A stretch of 11,191 bases of DNA from Verrucomicrobiota bacterium (GTDB taxonomy: Bacteria; Verrucomicrobiota; Lentisphaeria; Oligosphaerales; JAFGRS01). Within the stretch, counting starts at the first letter, position 1, and every line of letters begins with the position of its first letter. Positions 5,859-11,191 of the stretch are shown here, piece by piece. A program made the position numbers and the translations under genes. The notes under the pieces were generated by a model. It saw nothing but the letters and a program-made list of their open reading frames with translations, searched no databases and was not told the origin of the DNA. The stretch is from contig JAGVUW010000535.1 in the NCBI GenBank assembly GCA_019136035.1, positions 1 through 11,191 of the forward strand, given 5' to 3'.

Positions 5859-8800
5859 ATGAGCGCTACACTGCAGGACCGCATCGCTGCCCTGGCCGGC
5901 CCGGAGAACTGGGAACGCGGTCAGCGCCTCTACCGCGACCGGAGCATCCTCGATGCCAAGGTCTCCGGCCGTGGCCTGGAGGCCCGTCTGGCCAACGACA
6001 GTGGCTTCGTGCTGGTGACGCTGTCATTCCGTCAGCGCCGCCTGACCAGCCGCTGCACCTGCCCCAACCACGCCGGGCTGTGCGAGCATGCGACCGCCTG
6101 TCTCCTGATGCTCGCCGACGAGAACCCCGAACTGATCGCCTTTCTCAGGCCCTCGGCGGCCAGCCCGACACCCGCCGTCGCACCGCCGGAACCCGCCACC
6201 GTCGACGAGCCCTCCCAGGCAAGCCGCCTCCGCAATCCCGTCCTGACCATGGACGCCCTGCGGCACCTCCTGCAGCAGGAGGCCCCCGGCTGCTCCCTGA
6301 GCCTCCATACCGAAGGCAACATCGGCACCATGGAGAGCCAGTGGAACCGCCTGACCCTCACGGCCCGACTGCACCGCGGCGACGTCACCTACGCCCAGGG
6401 CAACATCCGCCGCCTGATCGAGACCGGCCGCGGCGCCGGCGCCATGACCCTCGACGACTTCGCACCCCAGGAACAGCAGATCATGCGCTTCCTGGTCAGC
6501 CATGCCGAGTTCGGGACGACTTCCATCCAGGTCACGGCCCACGTCCTGGCCGACCTCTTCCACGCCCTTGGGGGCTTCGCCGCCTTCTTCGTCGGCGAGA
6601 ACCAACTGCAGGTGCATTCCGAGCGCATCGAGACGGTCCTCGAGGTCGAAGACCACGAGCGCAACCCGCGCCTGCGCCCGCGCCTCCTCCTCCCCGGCCA
6701 TGGGCACCTTCCGCCCGGCCGGCCGACCTACATCGCCGGCCGCGCCGGCTACTGGATCGGCTTCGGCCTGGAGTACTGGTGGCTGCCGGGGTTCTTCCCC
6801 GATGCCTGGCTGCAGCTCTTCATCAAAGCCCGCGCCGTCGAACTCGAGCCGGCAGAACTGGCCCGACTCCACGACCTCTGCAGCGTCCAGCGCATCCAGT
6901 CGCGGCTGACACCCGCCAGCCAGGCCGGCGAACTGGCGGCACGACAGGGACGCTGCCGGCCCGTCCTCACCCTCGACTGGGACCGCCGCGGCATCCACGC
7001 CCGACAGGAGTTCAGCTACGGCGGACGGCGCGTCGGCAGCGGCGGACCGGTCGTCATCTGGGGCAATAACCGCTTCCTCTACCGCGACCACGCCTCGGAA
7101 GCACACTACACGCAACGCCTCCGCGCCCTCGGCTTCCAGCGCGTCGCCGGCCGACGCGATCAGTACGCCCTGAACACCCCCGAGGCCATGTGGGAGTTCG
7201 TCAAACGACACCTGCCCCACCTCGAGGGCGAGTGGGACCTGTACTGGACACCGCGCTTCAGCGCCCGCCAGCAGGCCGCCGATGACCTGCGGCTGGTGGT
7301 CCGCGCCGGCCCGCAGGGCGACTCGTGGTTCGAGACCCGCACCGAGGCCTTCGACGGCAGCGGCCGCGCCGTGCCCTGGGACGACCTCGCCGGGGCCGTC
7401 CGCGAGGGCCGCAGCCTGCTGACCCTCGGCGACGGCACCCTGGTGCGCCTGCCGGCCGAGGTCCTGCGCGTTCTGGATATCTTCCTGCGTCGCGGTCGCA
7501 GCACGGACGCCGGGAAGACCTTCCGCTTCAGCCTGCACGACTCGATCCCGCTGGCCGATCCCCTGGCGCCGTTCTGGGAGGGCGGCGAGGCGGCCTGGCA
7601 GCGCCTGCGCCAGCGCCTCTCCGACCCGACGGCGGTAGCGCAGCGGCCGGTGCCGGCGGGGCTCTGGGAGCAGTTGCGGCCGTATCAGCGCGAGGGCGTG
7701 CGCTGGCTGCAGCTCCTCGAGGAGTGCGGCTTCCATGGCATCCTCGCCGATGAGATGGGCCTCGGCAAGACCGTCCAGGCCCTGGCCGCGGTGGCGGCGC
7801 GGGCCATGCTCGGCGACCACGCCCCCTCTCTGGTGGTCTGCCCGACCAGCCTGGTCGAGAACTGGCTCGTGGAAGCCGCGCGCTTCACGCCCGAGCTGCG
7901 CTGTGCGGCCATCCGCGGCACCGACCGCCGCCAGGTCATCGAGAGCCTCCGCGACTACGACCTGGTGGTCACCTCCTACGCCCTCCTGCGCCGCGATATC
8001 GCCGACTATGCCGGCTGCCACTTCGACTACCTCATCCTCGACGAAGCCCAGCACATCAAGAACCCGAGCACGGCCAACGCCCGCACCTGTAAGGAACTCG
8101 AGGCCTCGCAGCGCCTGATCCTCACCGGCACGCCCCTGGAGAACTCCCTGGCCGAGGTCTGGTCGCTCTTCGACTTCCTCCTGCCCGGCTACCTCGGCAG
8201 CCACCGCGACTTCCGCCAGACCTACGAGCTGCGCGCCGCCGCCGGCGACGCCGTGCATACCGCCGCCGAGCTGGCGCCGCTCCTGCATCCCTTCCTGCTG
8301 CGACGGACCAAGCGGGATGTCTGCACCGAGCTGCCGCCAAAGATCGAGCAGGTCCTCTACTGCGAGATCGTCGACGAGCAGCGCCACCTCTACGAGACCC
8401 TCCTGGCGGCCGGCCGGCAGATGCTGGCCACGGCCCGCGAGACGTCATGGGAACGCTGCAGTGCCGAGATCCTCACCCTCCTCCTGCGCCTGCGGCAGGC
8501 CTGCTGCCACCCGGAACTCCTGCCGCCGGAACTCCTGCCGCCCGACGTCGGCCCCCTGCCCTCGGCCAAACTCGAACTCGCCCACGAGGTCATCCTCGAG
8601 GCGATCGACAGCGGCCACCGCCTCCTCCTCTTCAGCCAGTTCACCGGGATCCTCAAGCTCTTCCCGGAATGGCTCACCGCCAACGGCATCGCCTACGAAT
8701 ACCTCGATGGCAGTACCGAAGACCGCCAGGCCCGCGTCGACCGCTTCAACCAGGACCCCGCCATACCGATCTTCCTCCTGAGCCTCAAGGCCGGCGGCAC

Positions 8801-9077
8801 CGGCCTGAACCTCACCGGCGCCGACACCGTCATCCACTACGACCAGTGGTGGAACCCGATGGTCGAAGACCAGGCCACCGACCGCACTCACCGCATCGGC
8901 CAGACACGCACCGTCACCGCCTTGAAGCTGGTGGCCCGCCATACCATCGAGGAGCGCATCCTCCAGCTCCAGGAATCCAAACGCGAGCTCTTCAACCGCG
9001 TCCTCCTGGGCGCCCCCGGCAGCCTCGCCGGATTGACCCCCGACGACGTCGCCTTCCTCCTCGAGCCCCTGCGCTGA
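5859..9077 (+). CDS. SWIM zinc-finger SNF2-family (HepA/RapA-like) DNA-dependent ATPase/helicase
   Basis: This 1072-residue protein has an N-terminal SWIM zinc finger with Cys66, Cys68, Cys75 and His77 (CTC...CEH). A long middle region (about 110-590) follows, of the kind described as the bacterial SNF2 helicase-associated domain. A full SNF2 motor then begins at LRPYQREGVRWL (606). The Walker A motif is DEMGLGKT (Lys637), the DEAQ box 728-731 and motif III LTGTPLEN (755). The C-terminal RecA lobe carries SLKAGGTGLNL (975) and the arginine-finger motif DRTHRIGQ (1008-1015). It would translocate on DNA using ATP, remodelling protein-DNA or transcription complexes in the cytoplasm. All core motifs are intact. 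I chose the ATG at 5859 with AAGG four bases upstream. The open frame continues upstream to 5580, but that part overlaps the divergent gene's start and has no family match. It stands alone: no nuclease, methylase or other defence gene is adjacent. Confidence 0.93.
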   Translation: MSATLQDRIAALAGPENWERGQRLYRDRSILDAKVSGRGLEARLANDSGFVLVTLSFRQRRLTSRCTCPNHAGLCEHATACLLMLADENPELIAFLRPSAASPTPAVAPPEPATVDEPSQASRLRNPVLTMDALRHLLQQEAPGCSLSLHTEGNIGTMESQWNRLTLTARLHRGDVTYAQGNIRRLIETGRGAGAMTLDDFAPQEQQIMRFLVSHAEFGTTSIQVTAHVLADLFHALGGFAAFFVGENQLQVHSERIETVLEVEDHERNPRLRPRLLLPGHGHLPPGRPTYIAGRAGYWIGFGLEYWWLPGFFPDAWLQLFIKARAVELEPAELARLHDLCSVQRIQSRLTPASQAGELAARQGRCRPVLTLDWDRRGIHARQEFSYGGRRVGSGGPVVIWGNNRFLYRDHASEAHYTQRLRALGFQRVAGRRDQYALNTPEAMWEFVKRHLPHLEGEWDLYWTPRFSARQQAADDLRLVVRAGPQGDSWFETRTEAFDGSGRAVPWDDLAGAVREGRSLLTLGDGTLVRLPAEVLRVLDIFLRRGRSTDAGKTFRFSLHDSIPLADPLAPFWEGGEAAWQRLRQRLSDPTAVAQRPVPAGLWEQLRPYQREGVRWLQLLEECGFHGILADEMGLGKTVQALAAVAARAMLGDHAPSLVVCPTSLVENWLVEAARFTPELRCAAIRGTDRRQVIESLRDYDLVVTSYALLRRDIADYAGCHFDYLILDEAQHIKNPSTANARTCKELEASQRLILTGTPLENSLAEVWSLFDFLLPGYLGSHRDFRQTYELRAAAGDAVHTAAELAPLLHPFLLRRTKRDVCTELPPKIEQVLYCEIVDEQRHLYETLLAAGRQMLATARETSWERCSAEILTLLLRLRQACCHPELLPPELLPPDVGPLPSAKLELAHEVILEAIDSGHRLLLFSQFTGILKLFPEWLTANGIAYEYLDGSTEDRQARVDRFNQDPAIPIFLLSLKAGGTGLNLTGADTVIHYDQWWNPMVEDQATDRTHRIGQTRTVTALKLVARHTIEERILQLQESKRELFNRVLLGAPGSLAGLTPDDVAFLLEPLR

Positions 9078-9112
9078 GAAGACGGCCGGGCTGGGATGGC
9101 CCCCCCAGGAGA

Positions 9113-9228
9113 GGGACACCGGCCGGAAAAGGGACTCAAGCGACACAAGGGACTCCAGGGTGGGGTCACCGAAGTGACCCAGCAGCCGCGGTGTCCCCCG
9201 CTGTCCCCGCTGTCCCCGCTGTCCCCGG
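9113..9228. repeat. Nine-base quasi-repeats in opposite orientation around a hairpin, in the helicase/atpC gap
   Basis: On the plus strand, from 9113 to 9157, units in a strict 9-base register include GGGACACCG, GGGACTCAA, GCGACACAA and GGGACTCCA. From 9192 to 9228 the opposite strand carries related units: GGGGACAGC repeats, with one ten-base unit at 9192-9201. Between them GGGTCAC (9163-9169) and GTGACCC (9174-9180) form a perfect 7-bp stem with a CGAA loop. The outer GGGAC (9149-9153) and GTCCC (9193-9197) could close a larger fold. Similar 9-base phrases fill intergenic gaps in other PVC-group genomes as I recall them. The whole 196-base gap (9078-9273) lacks a gene. The hairpin may end transcripts from both convergent genes. 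Confidence 0.6.
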
Positions 9229-9273
9229 TTTCCGCTCCGATGGCCCCCTGGACCGTGGTCCCGGCGGGTCGCT

Positions 9274-9690
9274 TCAGCGCCCGGCCTGCTGGCGGCGCTT
9301 GATGCGCAACTGAGCGGCGGCGTGGGCGAGGGTGGCGCTGACCGCCGCGTGTTCCTCGGCGGAGAGCTTCTCGTTGAGCCGCGCCTCGGCCTTGCGGCGG
9401 GCCTCCTCGACCTCAATCTCGTCAACGTCGTGAGCCCGCACCGCGTCCTCGCTGAGCACGGCCACGTGCGTCGGCGTGATGCGCGCGAAGCCCTCACCGA
9501 GGGCGAGGAACTCCTGAGTGCCGTCGGGCATGGTGACCTCGACGGCGCCGGTAGTCAGCCGGGTCAGCAGGGGTATATGTCCCGCCAGGATCTGGATCTC
9601 GCCCTCGGCCACAGGCAGGGTCACGGCGGCGACATCCGCCGCGATGATGCGCTGCTCGGGCGTGGCAATCTCGAGGTGGAAGAGAGCCAT
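9274..9690 (-). CDS. atpC: F-type ATP synthase epsilon subunit
   Basis: This 138-residue protein has the usual length and layout of the epsilon subunit of the F1 central stalk, which couples rotation to catalysis and can inhibit ATP hydrolysis. Residues 1-84 form the beta-sandwich, with the conserved opening LEIATPEQRI, the phrase GEIQILAGHIPLLTRL, and GEGFARI before the domain end. Residues 85-138 form the two-helix C-terminal domain, rich in Ala, Glu and Arg (VEEARRKAEARL). The gene starts six bases after atpD on the same strand, so the two are almost certainly co-transcribed and translationally coupled; GGGGTGA overlapping the atpD stop can serve as its ribosome site. It is the last gene of the visible operon, ending at a 196-base convergent gap. 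Confidence 0.97.
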   Translation of the reverse strand: MALFHLEIATPEQRIIAADVAAVTLPVAEGEIQILAGHIPLLTRLTTGAVEVTMPDGTQEFLALGEGFARITPTHVAVLSEDAVRAHDVDEIEVEEARRKAEARLNEKLSAEEHAAVSATLAHAAAQLRIKRRQQAGR

Positions 9691-9696
9691 GGTCGG

Positions 9697-11112
9697 TCAC
9701 CCCGCGGCACGGACGTCCTCGATGCCGCCCTTCATGTAGAAATTGGCCTCGGCGACGGCGTCGTGGCGGCCGTCGAGGATCTCGCGGAAGCCGCGGACGG
9801 TATCCGCCAGGGGCACCTGCCGGCCCGGCCGGCCGGTGAAGACCTCGGCCACCGTGAACGGCTGGCTGAGGAAGCGCTGGATCTTGCGGGCCCGGTAGAC
9901 CGTCTGGCGGTCCTCGGCCGAGAGCTCGTCCATGCCGAGGATGGCGATGATATCCTGGAGTTCGCGGTAGCGCTGCAGGACCTGCTGCACGCCGCGCGCG
10001 ACGTCGTAGTGCTCCTGCCCGACGATCTCCGGGCTGAGGGCCCGGGAATTGGAGGCCAGGGGGTCGACGGCCGGGAAGATGCCCTGCTCGGCGATCGAGC
10101 GTTCCAGGACGATGGTGGCGTCGAGGTGGGCGAAGGTGGTCGCCGGGGCCGGGTCGGTGAGGTCATCGGCCGGGACATAGACCGCCTGGAAGGAGGTGAT
10201 CGAGCCCTCGCGGGTGGAGGTGATGCGCTCCTGCAGCTCGCCCATCTCGGCGGCCAGGGTCGGCTGGTAGCCCACGGCGCTGGGGGCGCGCCCGAGGAGT
10301 GCCGAGACCTCAGCGCCGGCCTGCGAGAAGCGGAAGACGTTATCGATGAAGAGGAGGACGTCCTGGTGTTTCGCGTCGCGCAGGTACTCGGCGATGGTCA
10401 GGGCCGAGAGGGCCACCCGCAGGCGTGCCCCGGGCGGCTCGTTCATCTGGCCGTAGACCAGGGCCACCTTCGAGGCGGCAGGGTTATCCGGGTCGATGAC
10501 GCCGGCCCCGCGCATCTCCTGGTAGAGATCATTGCCCTCGCGGGTGCGCTCGCCGACGCCGGCGAACACCGAGAGGCCGCCGTGCTGCTTGGCGATGTTG
10601 TTGATCAGCTCCATAATGACGACGGTCTTGCCGACGCCGGCGCCGCCGAAGGCGCCGACCTTGCCGCCCTTGAGGAAGGGGCAGATCAGGTCGATGACCT
10701 TGATGCCGGTGGTCAGCACCTCCGGCCGGGTCGTCTGGCTGGTCAGCGGCGGCGGCGCCCGGTGGATGGGCAGGCGCTGTTCGGCCTGCACCGGCCCGCG
10801 CTGGTCGACCGGCTCGCCGATGACATTGAGGATGCGGCCCATGACGCCCTCGCCGACCGGCACCATGATCGGACTGCCGGTGGCGCGCACCGCGGTGCCG
10901 CGGCGCAAACCGTCGGTCGGACCCATGGCAATGGCGCGGACCCAGTTGCCGCCGAGGTGCTGCTGGACCTCCAGGGTGATGTCGCGGCCGCCGCCGTCAT
11001 CCTGCGGCGACGGCACCAGGAGCGCCTCATGCAGAGCCGGCAGCTCGCGGGGCTCGGCAAACTCGACGTCCACGACGGGACCGATCAACTGCACGATGTG
11101 GCCTACGCTCAT
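9697..11112 (-). CDS. atpD: F-type ATP synthase beta subunit (catalytic)
   Basis: This 471-residue protein is the catalytic beta subunit of F1. The opening GHIVQLIGPVVDVEF is standard. The P-loop is GGAGVGKT (156-163, Lys162), and the catalytic Glu187 and Arg188 sit in GVGERTREGNDLY. VALVYGQMNEPPGAR and FIDNVFRFSQAGAEVSALLG follow. The DELSEED loop reads DELSAED (395-401), with Ala for one Glu, as is common. A small Asp/Gly-rich insertion (about residues 36-43) lies in the N-terminal barrel. Three beta subunits alternate with alpha in the membrane-bound ATP synthase. atpC follows directly, as in the classical atpIBEFHAGDC order, so atpG would be expected past the right edge. The start codon is supported by GAGG about ten bases upstream. 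Nothing suggests the sodium-type N-ATPase operon, in which atpD comes first and other genes follow atpC. Confidence 0.98.
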   Translation of the reverse strand: MSVGHIVQLIGPVVDVEFAEPRELPALHEALLVPSPQDDGGGRDITLEVQQHLGGNWVRAIAMGPTDGLRRGTAVRATGSPIMVPVGEGVMGRILNVIGEPVDQRGPVQAEQRLPIHRAPPPLTSQTTRPEVLTTGIKVIDLICPFLKGGKVGAFGGAGVGKTVVIMELINNIAKQHGGLSVFAGVGERTREGNDLYQEMRGAGVIDPDNPAASKVALVYGQMNEPPGARLRVALSALTIAEYLRDAKHQDVLLFIDNVFRFSQAGAEVSALLGRAPSAVGYQPTLAAEMGELQERITSTREGSITSFQAVYVPADDLTDPAPATTFAHLDATIVLERSIAEQGIFPAVDPLASNSRALSPEIVGQEHYDVARGVQQVLQRYRELQDIIAILGMDELSAEDRQTVYRARKIQRFLSQPFTVAEVFTGRPGRQVPLADTVRGFREILDGRHDAVAEANFYMKGGIEDVRAAG

Positions 11113-11191
11113 AGCCTGTCGTCCTCATGTCTCCAGCCCGCCGGCGCCGCGCCTGCCGGGTCCACGGCGCCGGGGCGGCGGCCGCCGCCGC
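11110..11191 (-). other. Possible C-terminal end of an upstream gene overlapping the atpD start
   Basis: On the minus strand one frame is open from the right edge and ends with a TGA that overlaps the atpD start in an ATGA arrangement. The encoded tail would be Gly-, Arg-, Pro- and Ala-rich, ending WRHEDDRL. The position suits the end of atpG, but the sequence does not resemble the usual gamma-subunit C-terminus and is low in complexity (GCC/GCG runs). It may be an extension or simply intergenic DNA. Confidence 0.25.

Noticed and set aside
6024..8387. A 787-codon open frame on the minus strand, opposite the helicase gene
   Set aside because: It is antisense to a protein with a full set of SNF2 motifs. 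Its translation is rich in Ala, Gly, Glu and Val with no recognisable domain, as expected of antisense frames in GC-rich DNA.
5859..9077. SNF2 helicase as part of an anti-phage defence island
   Set aside because: Some defence systems (such as DISARM) contain SNF2-type helicases, but no methylase, nuclease, phospholipase or mobile gene flanks this one. The SWIM architecture is widespread in bacteria.
9697..11112. Sodium-translocating N-ATPase operon suggested by beta directly followed by epsilon
   Set aside because: In N-ATPase operons other subunit genes follow atpC. Here atpC is followed by a convergent helicase gene, which fits the 3' end of a classical F-ATPase operon.

Overview
This is a GC-rich bacterial window (roughly two thirds G+C by eye) with seven protein-coding genes and short but unusually structured gaps. 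No tRNA, rRNA, CRISPR array, transposase or phage gene is visible. The gene content suggests a free-living member of the Planctomycetota/Verrucomicrobiota/Lentisphaerota group or a related uncultured phylum: a URO-D-like methyltransferase with a YGCCEP motif, a ceramidase-fold hydrolase, a secreted GDSL/SGNH esterase, a large SWIM-SNF2 helicase, and an intergenic repeat of a type I recall from planctomycete genomes. This assignment is inference; no marker gene settles it.

Layout. Positions 1-288 (minus, cut by the window edge) hold the N-terminus of a probable methylenetetrahydrofolate-reductase-like protein with its own well-formed promoter. Upstream of it, on the same strand, is a URO-D-superfamily methyltransferase-like gene (440-1699). 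The two look like a one-carbon or methyl-group metabolism pair. A gene-free stretch (1700-2083) follows and carries a compact repeat made of three potential hairpins. Then come two plus-strand genes: an exported SGNH/GDSL hydrolase (2084-2797), closed by a strong GC hairpin, and ribonuclease D (2969-4177) with a complete DEDDy active site. Ribonuclease D converges on a minus-strand ceramidase-family protein (4360-5679). That gene is divergent from a 1072-residue SWIM/SNF2 helicase (5859-9077).

The right end is the distal part of an F-type ATP synthase operon on the minus strand: atpD (9697-11112) followed six bases later by atpC (9274-9690). The order beta-epsilon at the 3' end fits the classical F1Fo operon, with the rest of the operon lying past the right edge of the window. 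atpC and the helicase converge on a 196-base gap. This gap holds nine-base quasi-repeats in opposite orientations on either side of a perfect 7-bp hairpin.

The genes do not form one pathway. The window reads as ordinary chromosomal housekeeping and lineage-specific metabolism. I found no convincing new multi-gene system. The most unusual material is in the intergenic elements, and in the altered catalytic motifs of the SGNH hydrolase and the ceramidase-like protein.
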